NCBI GenBank assembly: GCA_028456385.1
Contig: JALNQF010000010.1
Span: 62,001-126,000 of the forward strand
Length of the DNA stretch: 64,000 nt
DNA from: Ophiosphaerella korrae
Taxonomy: Eukaryota; Ascomycota; Dothideomycetes; Pleosporales; Phaeosphaeriaceae
Reading direction: 5' to 3'
Part shown: positions 36,170-46,956 of the stretch, one piece after another
How positions within the stretch are numbered: the first letter of the stretch is position 1
Layout: every line of letters begins with the position of its first letter
Position numbers and translations under genes: made by a program
Notes under the pieces: model-generated
Seen by the model: the letters and a program-made list of their open reading frames with translations, nothing else
Told to the model about the DNA's origin: nothing
Databases searched by the model: none

Positions 36170-36671
36170 ATGCACTCATTTACAATAGCCGAAGAATGGG
36201 TCTCGTTTGCATTTAATGACTTGTCTCTTGCGGAGTGCTTTATGCGACTTGTTATTCACCAAGAGCATGAGGGGTATTTTCCAAAGTTTGGTCAGCCTTA
36301 TGAGAAGAGAGATAGCGAAAGTAGTGCTGAGGGTGCTAGAGCAATGATAAAGAAACATCGTAAGAGATATAACGAGCTCGTGAAGTCATTAGAAGGGAAT
36401 TGGTACCCAACCTTCGAATGTGGGAAAAGGATGGGCATGGGGACGGGAAGACTAAGCAAGGGTAAGGTCATTATCTCTCTCTCTCTCTACATTTAATACA
36501 ATGGAAGGCTTGCGAACGAAGTTGTCCTAACTCAAATGTGATAAATTTTCTGTTAAAGAAGACTGGCTTTCTCACTTTGGAGACCCCACAGTCGAAAAGT
36601 ATTTCGAAATCAGGGTTCCACTAGTACTTGCATCTGTGCTGAGTATGGATAGAGCCGTCATTGCTCGTTAG
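36170..36671 (+). CDS. Small two-exon protein of unknown function
   Basis: Exons 36170-36461 and 36559-36671 join through a 97-bp intron with GTAAGG donor to give 134 residues. The protein begins MHSFTIAEEWVSFAFNDLSL, has a charged central helix (EGARAMIKKHRKRYNELVK) and ends DWLSHFGDPTVEKYFEIRVP plus a short tail. Soluble, with no signal peptide. The donor is followed by a CT microsatellite inside the intron. I recognise no family. Frame closure and composition argue for a real gene. Confidence 0.55.
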
Positions 36672-37312
36672 AGAGGCGAAAGTACCGTGCTCTCTCTTCG
36701 GCTACTTCAACATGAAAGAGGAACCAAGACCTAGAAATAATGAAAGCTTCGGCTGAGGAAGCGGATGTAACATGAGAACGTGGGATGGCGGGGGAGCTCT
36801 CGCCGCGACGTAGATTCTGGTGTAGGTGTAAGGCGCGTGTAAGTGCACGAGTCGATAGTCTCCGAGCCATCTTCTTCGTGCTGCTGCCATGGCCACTCCC
36901 ACCTGAATACATGGTCGTTACACTGCACCGTACGTCCAGGAAAACCCCATTGGGCATTCCAGACACCGAGTCTCTGCCAGCGGCGCTATACATTGTGACA
37001 GACAAAGACACATATGAACACCGCGAGTCCAGGCAGAGATGTAAAGGGCGCGAGATGGAGGTATTCGAGGGTGTGCAACGGCGAGGGCTGGGTAGACCAA
37101 ACGTGGACACGGAAGACGTTTGCGCGCTTTGCAGTATTCGCCATCTTCGGCTTGCCTTCGCGCACCCTCGGTCGCATGGGTATGGAAAGCCTAATATATG
37201 GCGGTACCATACCTCCCCTCCCACACCTCGACTGCGGCTTCCCTTCAGATAGATACAATCCTAAATTTTCCACCCTAAAATTTCATCTTTGCATCAATTA
37301 ATCACTATCGCC
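36672..37312. other. Intergenic, no supported gene
   Basis: Frames are open on both strands (for example 36785-37252) but unrecognisable. The final 60 bases (AT-rich then CATCAATTAATCACTATCGCC) are probably the leader of the HDDC2-like gene. Confidence 0.4.
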
Positions 37313-37954
37313 ATGAAAGGATATCCATCTCAATTAGAGAAATCACAACTACCCTTTCTACATTTGGTGTCGGGTCTTAAGCACCTTCCACGGACTGGAT
37401 GGCTGAGAACTGTCAAAAGCCCTAAAAGTGTTACCCCCCATATGTATCGGTTGGCAGTAATGTCCATGTTCGCGCCTGAAGGTCTGAATGTTAACAAGTG
37501 CATTCTCCTAGCACTTGTTCGCGACATGCCAGAAGCAGTCGTAGGAGACATACCTACTTACGCTGGAGTTGCCAAGGGTAGTATTGCAGCCTGATTGCTA
37601 CATTCAAAGGCCAAATGCTAATATCTGGTAGAGCTAAAGCACAAACGCGAAGCCATTGGCATCCACTATATCGAGAGTCTCCTAACTCCCTCGCATCTTG
37701 CCGTCTCTCAGAGAATCAAAGAAGCATGGTTAGAGTATGAAGAAGGTAGTACACCTGAGGCTCGATTCGCGCGAGAGAACGACAAGCTGGAGTGTTTGAT
37801 ACAGGCACACGAATACGAACAAGCCATATTTGGGGAGAAGGACCTCCACGAATTTCAAAGACTCTCGCCTAAAATCAATTCTGCAGAAGGGAAAAAGTTG
37901 AATACGCTACTGCAGCAGGAAAGGCGGGCTCACTTCGCAAAGCGACGCCAGTGA
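37313..37954 (+). CDS. HDDC2/YfbR-like HD-domain protein, HD changed to RD
   Basis: Exons 37313-37577 and 37632-37954 join through a 54-bp intron (GCTAAT branch, GGTAG acceptor) to give 195 residues. LPFLHLVSGLKHLPRTGW, VTPHMYRLAVMSM, LALVRDMPEAVVGDIP and KHKREAIGIHYIESLL follow the HDDC2 family (5'-deoxynucleotidases acting on dNMPs). The C-terminal half keeps TPEARFARENDKLECLIQAH. The first conserved His (VTPHMYR) is present, but the metal-binding His-Asp pair VHDMAE reads VRDMPE, so His is replaced by Arg. The frame is otherwise intact. It may be a pseudo-enzyme or a recently inactivated gene. The adjacent relic is a nucleoside-monophosphate-kinase-like protein, also nucleotide metabolism. 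Confidence 0.8.
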
Positions 37955-38021
37955 ACTCGCGTCATATTCATTACTGGTACATCTTACTCGTCTCTATCAC
38001 GAAGGTACTAACAGTGGTGCA

Positions 38022-38671
38022 GGTGATCCAGGCTTTGGTAAGAGGACACAATGCAATCTCTTGGCAAAGGTCTTTAGTTTCCAATGCATAGTCTTAGGCG
38101 ATGTTGTACGCGAGATGGCGAATGACCCAACATATCAGCATGCAACATTTCTTAAACGCTGCATTAAAGAGAATGTCACAGTGGCGGTTCAGTTAACAGT
38201 CAAATTACTGGAAGGAAAAATTAGTGATGGGTTGGGGAAGGAAGGGAATTGGAGCCTGTTGTGTGGGTTCCCGAGAAGCATGCACCATTTGGTTGAATTT
38301 CAGGAGAAAGTTAGTATGGGAGACATCTGCAAAATCCCCGCTTACACTAGTAGGTGCAAAACGCAAACTATACGTTGCATCTGAATTGTTCCCCAACGGC
38401 ATTACTCCAACGCAGTTCGCTACAGAGTACGAGTGATGGGGACAATGCGCAGGTTGCAGGTTCAGAACGCAGAGGTTCAAAAGCACCTAATATTAGATGG
38501 GTATTTCACTAAAGTTAGTGGCAATAGCCGTTATTTTAAGCTGATAGTTACTAACTGTTTTTGCAGGTCAATGGAGACGGATCAGTCGAAGAGGTTCATG
38601 AACAGATGAAAGCAGCAATAGAAGTGTTTATGCAGCATGTGGAAGTAGGTGAATCGATCCCAATGGTCTAG
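38022..38671 (+). pseudogene. Adenylate/UMP-kinase-like relic
   Basis: The P-loop GDPGFGKRTQCNLLAK resembles GGPGAGKGTQCxLLAK. It is followed by GDVVREMANDPTYQHATFLK, RCIKENVTVAVQLTVKLLEG and CGFPRSMHHLVEF (usually DGFPRN), the core of a nucleoside monophosphate kinase. After 38330 the lid region is unreadable in one frame. Parts of the C-terminus survive as LQVQNAEVQKHL and, after an intron-like break ending TTTTTGCAG (38566), VNGDGSVEEVHEQMKAAIEV. Stops at 38382 and 38434 and frame changes make it non-functional as a whole. No start codon is evident. Confidence 0.7.
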
Positions 38672-38869
38672 TTAGTCGTATGGTATGCTATCGCTCCATT
38701 AGTAAATGTCTTTTGCTTTATAGCCACGCTCTCCACTTGCGAATATCAAAGAACTTATTGTAAAACCCACGCTACTAGGGTCTCCGTCTACGTACAAAGG
38801 ACCCATCTCCTGCCCAATCCAGCTCTTGGTCTTTGTTTAGGTCAACACTTTTGAAACAGTGTGCAAAGC

Positions 38870-39497
38870 TCTCTATTACTTACCGAGGAAGAGCGCGAAG
38901 TTCTGAAGTATCCGCAGAATAGTTACTGCGCTCTCATCGTGATCCAGTATGGCTTTCGAACTCTCTTTGTTCCAATCTAAATCAAAGGGTTTTCGGCCAA
39001 TAAGACAATGGCAATACGATAGCAAAGCATTGCAGGATATAGTGGCTTCCTCAATAAGAGCGTCTAGCTTCGATGGGTGTATCCAAAGCCCAATCTAAAA
39101 AGCGTTAGCCTAGTGAAGATGATTAGAGGAAGACAGCTCAAACCGGATCTTTATAGCGGCTCTAATACATATTTCTACCAATGTCAAGCTCACGAGTGTG
39201 AAGGAGGATGGCCAAAGCAATAGCGATGATAGCCTAGTCCTTGCGGCGATTCTTCTCCATCATGCCTTGAATGTTTTTTAGAATTTTTTTGTCCAATGCA
39301 ATCATGTGTAACTCTAGCAGGTGGCCCAATTGATTCTGAATCATACGGGGTATAGGCTTGATTCCGTCGCAGGCCGAGCCTACCTCTTCAACAATATTCA
39401 TTCCTAACGTTTCGTCACCAACAAACTGCCAAGTTTGTCTCGTAATCCGGGGAGTTGTGCATAGCTCTATGCACTGCTGAACGAGTAAGATCTCCAT
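38870..39497 (-). pseudogene. Fungal transcription-factor C-terminal relic
   Basis: Minus-strand pieces read GDETLGMNIVEEVGSACDGI, IPRMIQNQLGHLLELHMIAL, DKKILKNIQGMMEKNRRKD, then AIIAIALAILLHTRELDIGR, SRYKDP, HPSKLDALIEEATISCNALL and PFDLDWNKESSKAILDHDES. This is the conserved C-terminal region of a fungal family of zinc-finger regulators. TAG codons stand where Trp is expected (two positions), a RIP-type change. The N-terminal DNA-binding part was not found. Confidence 0.6.
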
Positions 39498-39958
39498 AGG
39501 TTAGCTTTTGCCGAAACCAGTCAAAAGTATTACTTACATTAGAATAAAAGTGCGTCGCTGCTTGGAACAAAAATGGGATAGGCTGCTTGCAGTCGCATAC
39601 TTCGCTTAATGTGGGTTCAACGCAATCCTGGATATATGATGTAAGGCCGGGCTCTGTGCCACCAGACTAGACGTGACCAAAATAGGTACAGTATGTCGAA
39701 TAGGAATACTGGGCACAGAATAGCATATGTACTGGATGCCCATCGGTGGCTCAACGGGCTACCTGTGGGAAACACCCGTGACATATGACGAGATATCGAA
39801 TTTTGCATCAGTTAAGCAATACACCGTTGGTTTTATACAGTGCCAGCCAAATTGATTTTGTCGGAGGATACTAACCTAGTTTCTGTGGTTTGGAGAAAAT
39901 TTGGAGCACTCAATTTGGAGAATAGGAATAGAGGAATATTGTTGCAGTGTTATATGAC
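39498..39958. other. Left flank of the central element
   Basis: No gene recognised. It contains ATAT at 39952-39955, three bases before the left inverted repeat, mirrored by ATAT at 55302-55305 just outside the right repeat. Confidence 0.4.
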
Positions 39959-40011
39959 CGGAATCTCGACACCTCCCACCCATCAAATTCACGTGATCTC
40001 GCGCCGCCTTT

Positions 40012-40068
40012 GCTCAGGCTGGCTCAGGCCCGGCTCAGCTTCGGCTCATGTCTGCTCAGGTCTGCTCA
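40012..40068 (+). repeat. Left subterminal GCTCA array, helically phased
   Basis: Six GCTCA words start at 40012, 40022, 40033, 40044, 40054 and 40064, spaced 10-11 bp, so they all face one side of the DNA helix. They are mostly preceded by G or T and followed by GG, GC or CC. The likely role is recombinase or accessory-protein binding near the element end. A 7-bp GC hairpin (GGGGGCC, loop GAAAA, GGCCCCC) follows at about 40102-40120. Confidence 0.7.
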
Positions 40069-40310
40069 CCCATCTCACCAGACATCGTCAACTTTTAACG
40101 AGGGGGCCGAAAAGGCCCCCTTTCAAAGCCAGGGATCCCAAATCTGTTCCCACTGCACTTTCACAGCCTGTGCCAGCCAGAACTCATTCCTAGACAGTTA
40201 TCCCCCTCTGCCCGTCTTCATGCAAAATGTGCAATGTAGGGATATTTTCTTGCGTCTTACTTCAGGGTGTTTGACGTCGTTCTCTGTAGTTTGCCTAGGG
40301 CTTCGTACTC

Positions 40311-40520
40311 TATAAATGGCTGTCTCCCTCTTGCCTTGACATTATTTTCTCTCCCATCTTCTCTCCCATCCCCTCACACATCTTCTCACACATCCTCTCG
40401 CCCATCTTCCCACCCTCTTCTCATCCTCTTCTCACCTCTCTTCCCAGTCCCTCTCATTCCTCAAGCAAGACCTGCTTTTCTCGTTTCCACTACAGATATC
40501 CACATCCGCGCCTGCACACC
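40311..40520 (+). promoter_or_regulatory. Captain promoter: TATA box and pyrimidine tract
   Basis: TATAAAT at 40311-40317 is followed by about 110 bp that is almost pure pyrimidine (repeated CCCATCTTCTC-type words, 40350-40462), the CT-box arrangement of strong filamentous-fungal promoters. The captain ATG follows at 40521. The promoter looks intact although the gene has stops. Confidence 0.55.
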
Positions 40521-43500
40521 ATGGGCACCGAGCAGGCAAAGGGGTGTAGGAGAGGACTGAATCCAGACGAGCGGATGGAGGTAGCCCTGAGGGATGGGCT
40601 CTCCAAGGACAGGTCCGGGATCGATAGCAATCCTGTTTATAGAAAACTTAATGAAAAAACCAGTCAACCACAGTACAACACGATGTGGGATTTTTGGGAA
40701 GCGTGCGTTGCCAACATCACAAAGTCAAGAATAGCAATTACTGACATATCTTAGGTATGAAAGGAAATATCCAGGATCGGACTTACGCAATATGGAAGAC
40801 ATGAAGCATATCACTGAAGCTGTGGCACGCTCAACCCCCGGCAGACTGGATAAAGAGACGGGAAGAGCAACTGTCAAAACGGTACGGAACAAGATGCGAA
40901 AACTCATGTCGATATGGCAGCGCAAGACAAACCTCACTATTCCTCTAGAAGTCCATGACTCGGTGGCTCCTATAAGTGTGCCTGCGGGCCAGCCTACTCC
41001 AAAGTATTAACACGTGATGCATTTACTAACGAGAGAGACAGTATATCAAAGACGTGCTTAGATACACGATTCCGCTGTCGATAGAGGAAAAGGCACCCAC
41101 GTTCTTAACAATAGAGAACTACGTCGACATGGAGGAGCTCTTGTAGCAGCGTGACCACCATAACTACGTCCACGAAGGGTGCCGTGTGGATTTGAGTGCC
41201 CCGTTGAAGATGCATTGCTATACTTCCGCAAGGTTACAGGAAATATGCAAGGCGACGTACAAGGTGAGATACCAAGTCTGAGGTGGAAATGAAACCCCGA
41301 TTTTCGTGCTGACTATCACCAACAGGACCTCGTTTGCATGGTTGCATGGAAAGATGGAGAGCCAGAGATTAAGATAAGTTTCAAAAGAGAATTACTAAAG
41401 GAATGCAAGACACCCCGAAAAAGTAAGTCTAAAGTGGTTCATTCCAAGGCTCGGGTGGGTTGCTAACAGCTTACACAGACCAAAACATCCATTGTATGAG
41501 AGGTTGAAGCCCGCGCCTCCTCTTTCTGCCAACGGCCTCTTGTTTCTACTCGCTATCATTATCTCGGCCGGCGCGTTCAGGCACTACAGCACTATTGAGG
41601 ATGTCCTCGCTGCCAGACTGCCACCGGGCAGAAAGTACCGGATCATGGATTGGGCGGACGGGATGTCGGACGATCCAGTCTTTCCGGAGATGTCTGCGGA
41701 TGGACCAACCGAGAAGACCAAAAACGAGACCGCATGGGGCCACCAGTGTTCAGACTGGGCAAAAAGGGCCGATTTTACAGGAGGGATGGGGCTCCATGCC
41801 ACCCGTCGCGAAGCGCTTATCAAGGTAGACGGTAAGGGGTGCTCAGTTCGAACAAGTACAGCAGGCTAACTGGCAACAGACGGCGGCTATTCACTAGGGC
41901 AGGTCATGAAGTTCGCCGCGCACAGAAACTCAAAGACTCTTGTCGGCCACTACTTGGATGACATGAGTAATGTGGACGATGCAGCAGTCTTCCTCGGCCT
42001 GGAGCCGCGGCGGGATCTCACAGAAGACTTCCGCTCTGCGTCCGTGAAGAGAAACCCGGATCTCCAGCACTCGCTTCCAGGAAAGTGCTTGGATGAGCTG
42101 AGACAGCGCCGGGACTTCACCGATCTTGGTGAGCAGATTGGCAATCTCTCCGCTCAGATCACGGCTGCCATCACGGAGAAGGGGCGCCAAGAGCTCCAGG
42201 CTCAACGGCGCTATGTCTATGATCAGCGTCAAAAGCTCATTAACGAAGAGTTGGCGAACTACCGCAGGACGCAACGGCGAGTACACACCACCCAATGTGA
42301 GGTAGACGGCCAGGGCGAATGGCACCGCAGTTACTTTGACCGTGTTGTCCGCCGCATGGTTCCTGAGCGCGATCGCCTCGCTCGTACCTTACCGATCGCT
42401 GCCCCGCTGCGGAGTCCAGAAGGTGTCTCCGCTCTCCAAGACCTTACTGCGTTCCGCACAAATGATTCCCGTGTTGCGTACCAGGAAGCGTTACGGCCTA
42501 TAGGAGGTCGCTGTCCAGTACCGACCTGCGGCCAGGAGATTAAAGAGTAATAATAGTCCCCCCTTATTAGTGCCACTTCTGCTAACAGAACGCCTCAGCA
42601 TCGTCGTGAAAGAGAGGTGGAAGCATGTGTACCGGTGCTCCAAAGACTACCACGAGAAGCAATCTGGCTTCGCCGAATTTTGCTTCTAGTGCAGCAGGTG
42701 GATAACCGGCGAGACAGATTGGGAAGCCCACTGCCAAGACCATATCGACAATCTCGATGTGCCTTTCCGGTGCGAACCAGTCACTTTCCGCCACGCCATT
42801 GCCTGCGCCAGATATTGCAGCGGATGTCTGAGGAAAAAATGGCTACCAGCAGCCGTACGGATGAGACAGTTCCACGATCGGACAAGCTGGCAAAGACATA
42901 TCTCTCACTGCATCCCAGAGTATGTCGAGAGTCTAAATAGCAAGGGCTCTATTCCATGCCCGCATTTGCTATGCGCTTTGGTGCTTCATTCGGAATCAGA
43001 CTTGTGGAACCACCTCGGAGACATACACAGCACTCACAAGCCAGATACAGGGAAGAAGCGCCAACTTCAACGGGAAGAGGGCGATAATAAACGAGTCGAA
43101 ATGTCGGGCGCCGCTAGAACGAAACGGCATCGACTCCGAGGAAAGCTGGAAGATGGGGAATCCAAAGTGCCGGGTGGTCAAAAATCAGCCCCCAAAGGTC
43201 GCTCCAAAGATCCTCTTGGCCACGCGTTTGTGAATATCTCAGCAATGGATTTTGATCCATGCCCAGCGGATGGTGTTGAGATGGCAGCAGTGTCTAGTGG
43301 TTGCTCATCACGTCGCAGCACCCCAGTTGGCAGCGTCTGGGACAATCACGATGACTGTTACAGTACGGATACCTCGCTCTCGTCTCTGTCAGACGACATT
43401 CTCGAAGCGGTTCCTCAGACTGGAGAGGATTGCCGTTCTCCTTGGACAACTCCATTGGAAGCTGCCACCGTCGACCTCCTTGGTGATTCTGAACCTTGGA

Positions 43501-44099
43501 GCTTTGACGCGATCGCAGACGTTGTCTCTTCTCCTATTGAGTCTGAGGACTTGATGCTGTCTGGCCCCGACACCCCTCCATCATATCTGTCCAGTATTCC
43601 GATGGAGTTGGTTGATCCGGAGCTTCGAGATGCTCTTCCTTCTTCCACCTCAAGTCTACGAGCAACTGCCGTCTCGGTCGAGGATGCTCACGGAAGCATA
43701 CCGACAACTACACCAGGGCACATAGAAAGCTCAGTGATACAGCCGCTTTGCGACAACCAGCCAGTTGCAATTGATGCCAAGAGAGGGATATGGGAGGCTG
43801 AAGCATTGCTTGCCAAGTGGAAGCGAGGCAAAACGACTTGGTACCTTGTGAAGTGGAAAGGATTTCCGCACGAGGGTAATACGTGGGAGAAACGGAAGGA
43901 CATAAGCCCGGAGCTCGTCAAAGAGTTTGAGACGACCTATCAAGGGAACCATTCGGGCGTGCGACTACTCAAGAAGCGAGTGCTGCGCGGAAGGGTCGAA
44001 TACCTTGTTGAGTGGAAGGGTCGTCCGGGGAGCGAGAATTCTTGGGAGAAAGAAGCTACCGTAAGCCGTGAACGAACTATGGAGTTTGAGGCGAGCTGA
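40521..44099 (+). pseudogene. DUF3435 tyrosine recombinase with tandem chromodomains
   Basis: Exons 40521-40702, 40755-40977, 41042-41263, 41326 to about 41422, about 41480-41831, 41880-42546 and 42599-44099; most introns have clear TAAC/TGAC branches. It encodes roughly 1,080 residues. The N-terminus includes WDFWEAYERKYPGSDLRNME. The recombinase core keeps GLHATRREAL (HxxR), then MKFAAHRNSKTLVGHYLDD with the candidate catalytic Tyr, and VDDAAVFLG. Cys/His-rich zinc-finger-like segments follow (RCSKDYHEKQSGF, CSRWITGETDWEAHC, PCPHLLCALVLH). Two chromodomains end the protein: about 43790-43935 (TTWYLVKWKGFPHEGNTWEK) and 43957-44095 (VEYLVEWKGRPGSENSWEK). Two TAG codons (41144, 42687) interrupt it, each one transition from Trp or Gln. 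The intron near 41423-41480 joins in frame only with a non-canonical GTCTAA donor, so a one-base shift is possible there. Confidence 0.8.
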
Positions 44100-45851
44100 A
44101 GAAGGAAACTATCACGTTGTACAAGTATTATTCTTAGCTGGCAACTTGCTCGTAATCTTAACCCCGCATCCATTGTTGAAAGCATGTTGTGGACATCCGT
44201 CACTAGCCGAGCACGACGTCAAAGGCACTAAATGTGTGATTGGCCCGGAATAATATAGATCAAGGTGTAAATACAATCGGCAAGGAGGATTCCACTCCTT
44301 CGCCAGCTCGCGATGTCCCACCCGTGTGTATGTCCGTATATCCACACGGTGCACAGCCGTCTCGTACAGATGCAGCCCCTGCAGTACCATGCCCACCGAC
44401 AGGCGCTGCACAGGTCAGCGTTGTCCCGCGTCGGTGTCGAGTGGCTCCGTCGTGAGCATCGCTTGGTACCCTCGTGTAATCTCCGCGAGATGCTAGCAGA
44501 ATTCGGACTGCGATGCTAGTCCTAGGAACATGCGATCGCTTTCAGACATTCCAAGGAATGCAACGGCGCATTAAAGTGTGTATATTTATCGATTCAAGTC
44601 GTCGCATCCTCTTTGGCCGGAGTAGGTCGAGAGGGTACCGCACTCCCGGTCTCGCGGATGAGGTTTTGCGGCGCGTGAGGATTGGTAGATCCGGTGGGAA
44701 ATATCTATCATATTGTGAATAAGTCGCATCCAGAGCATTTAGTTTGGCATAAAAGATTACGATACCTCGTCTTTAATTGGAAATACGATGCCCTGAGTCT
44801 TGTGCAGCCATATCCAGTTATCGACGCGTCGGTTGATGTAAGTCGTCATTTCAGGTGGAACAAAGATCCTCCTCATCTTTTTGCCCTTGTACGCATTGAT
44901 GGTAGCAACTGTATGACCCGGATCACCATAGTCGAAGACGATATGCAAATACTCCTCAGTTATAGAAGTCCCGATGTGGGTAACCGTTTCGACTTCGAGG
45001 TGTCCCCGTGCACAGAGGTCCTTAATGAGCTGAGCCGCGATGACGTCTTCTTCATTGGAGCGTTTTCTTCGACTGACGTGGCAATCAAATAATGAGGCTC
45101 ATTTGCTAGCGCAGTTGCAAGCCTATAAGGAAGTGGTGAATGCAATCATCACGCAAATTGCTCACCCACCTTCACAGTAAGCATGTTTAAGAGATATTAA
45201 TATGTGTACAGAGTTTGAGATGCTTCTCTTGGAAAGTGGAGTCTAAGCCGAGGGGTTCGACGTGGCTGTTCCAATACTTTAGCTTGGACCATAGTCTCGA
45301 GTGATATGCCCAGCAATGTGACTTTAGCACTTTTTCCAGATGAGATCGTAGCCGCCAGGTCTTTGCCTTACCACTCACACCAACTTCTGCCTACAAACAG
45401 GTCAGAGCAAGCCTCGTTGATATGTGATTTGCTTGATTAATACGTACTCGGTAATGCTCTGCCTCCCCTGGACTCGAGCAATATCTGCCAATCTTCGTAG
45501 GATCAAGCTTTGGCGATTGATATTTGCTCTGCAACATATCATCGCTAGTAGGAAACCACAACCAATGCGAAGCTGAATAGCAGCGATCAATCTGCCCCTG
45601 ATAAATCAGGCGAGGGAGCTGCATCGGGTCCCTATGGTTATTCAGAGAGGCTGTGCTGTAATCGCCCGTCAGACAGTGTGCCTTCGCTCTTCTAAATTGT
45701 GTATTGCCACTCGCTATACAGAGGGAGCCAGAAAGGGATCCCCATAAAAATAGATAGTCTAGAGGGGGGGCCCAGAGCGATGCTTCATCAATTCAAGCTA
45801 TATAAACGATTAGGGCAAGTTCAATTATGAACATACCCAACCTATCATAAA
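44100..45851 (+). other. Inter-cargo region with a possible coding frame
   Basis: The frame at 44682-45092 (plus) reads as plausible protein: GNIYHIVNKSHPEHLVWHKR, PHLFALVRIDGSNCMTRITI, ending FFIGAFSSTDVAIK. It has no ATG start and may be a 3' exon or a relic of an unidentified gene. The frame at 44240-44520 is Pro/Ala-rich and unconvincing. Nothing else seen. Confidence 0.3.
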
Positions 45852-46734
45852 ATGGCTTTGCCTCGACCAAGTAATCTAGATCGCGCTAGGTGGAGAACGG
45901 AGTGCCGGGAAAAGCTTTCGGAGCATATTAGTAAGATCGACATCCTTACAGATGACGGAATTTGCTTGATACTAATAAGATACAACAGAGGGCAAGCTAC
46001 GAATATCAATCGACCCATCAGAAGTTCGTCTTATTACACGCGTAGAGGATCCCTATTCTTGGCAATCTCTACCAGCAAGAACACATCTCTTCGAAAAGAA
46101 CCTAAGCAAACATTCAATTGGAGCTTACATGGAATTATGTCGAGAAGTTGGTGTTTCGTTTGAAGCTGTGGCAAAAGAAGTACGTAAGCTCATTATCACC
46201 CGAAGTATGAAGCTAATGCTAGTGCCAGAATATTCTTTTCACTGGACCAGCAGCAAACTTTACTGACAGAATTGCGGAATTATAAGCAGAAAATTCAAGG
46301 TTAATGGGTGAGGTCAACAAGTTCAAGGATACTACTGCGGCAGAGTCGACATTTAAGCGAGATGCTGAAGAAGCCGCGAACCAGCTCTACCGCTACTCGT
46401 ACCGCATTGTACTGAAGAAGAAGGGCGAGCAGCTGTACAACAAGGTCCACGACTTTGAGCGCGACTGGCTGGCCAACCAAGTTCGAGCCTCCATCCAGCA
46501 GCTGCTCTCGCCAAATCTCGTGGCCGACGCCCAGGGTGCAGCCGCCACCAGCTCACAGTGGTGCTGCATGCAGCAGAATTAGAAAACCAGCACCTAAAGA
46601 GGGATATTCAGAAATGGGCTACTATAGTAGAAGAGTTTAGAGTGAGCACTGTAGATTCCTACCGGATTGTGAATGAGGCGTCTTTAGTATTAGAAAAGTT
46701 GAAATGTTCACTGCCATCTATTTGTACGTAATTC
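45852..46734 (+). CDS. Coiled-coil protein with embedded cullin-like block
   Basis: Exon 1 (45852-45928) starts MALPRPSNLDRARWRTECRE; removing an intron with GTAAGA donor and TACTAAT branch (45929-45986) gives exon 2 with SEVRLITRVEDPYSWQSLPA, GAYMELCREVGVSFEAVAKE. A further piece reads SLDQQQTLLTELRNYKQKIQ, and the last AELENQHLKRDIQKWATIVE and VNEASLVLEKLKCSLPSICT (stop near 46732). Between the last two lies a GC-rich stretch (about 46370-46545) coding YRYSYRIVLKKKGEQLYNKV, the N-terminal helix pattern of cullin-3 (SFEELYRxAYxxVLxKxGExLY). Joining exons 2 and 3 in frame is not possible with the splice sites I can see, so the gene may be damaged. Function unknown. Confidence 0.4.
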
Positions 46735-46787
46735 TTTAAGATCAAGAAACCTGGCAAATTCACTGTGCTGCACAAGATCTCACCTAA

Positions 46788-46838
46788 GAGACAGGGGGCA
46801 GAGACAGGGGCAGAGACAAGGGGCAGAGACAAGGGGCA
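46788..46838. repeat. 12/13-bp GAGACAGGGGCA tandem repeat
   Basis: Four consecutive units of GAGACA(A/G)GGGGCA, purine-only on this strand. It lies just 3' of the coiled-coil gene and 120 bp from the end of the extended NLR frame. Confidence 0.75.
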
Positions 46839-46956
46839 GAAAATGTTGCAGAAAGTTACTGTAATGTCCAATAGTCCTTGGTCTAAACCCAGGTACCTCA
46901 TCCAGCTCCCTTGCCTAATTCTAATTACAGAGATAGGACCAGTAACATTTTCCATG

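Noticed and set aside
36785..37252. A 155-codon plus-strand frame and overlapping minus-strand frames
   Set aside because: All frames are open at once in GC-rich sequence and none resembles a protein.
37578..37631. Stop codon that would make the HDDC2-like gene a pseudogene
   Set aside because: It lies in a 54-bp intron with a GCTAAT branch; the spliced frame is open for 195 codons.
40703..40754. Apparent frameshift at the start of the captain
   Set aside because: A 52-bp intron with GTGCGT donor and ACTGAC branch joins DFWEA to YERKYPGSDL in frame.
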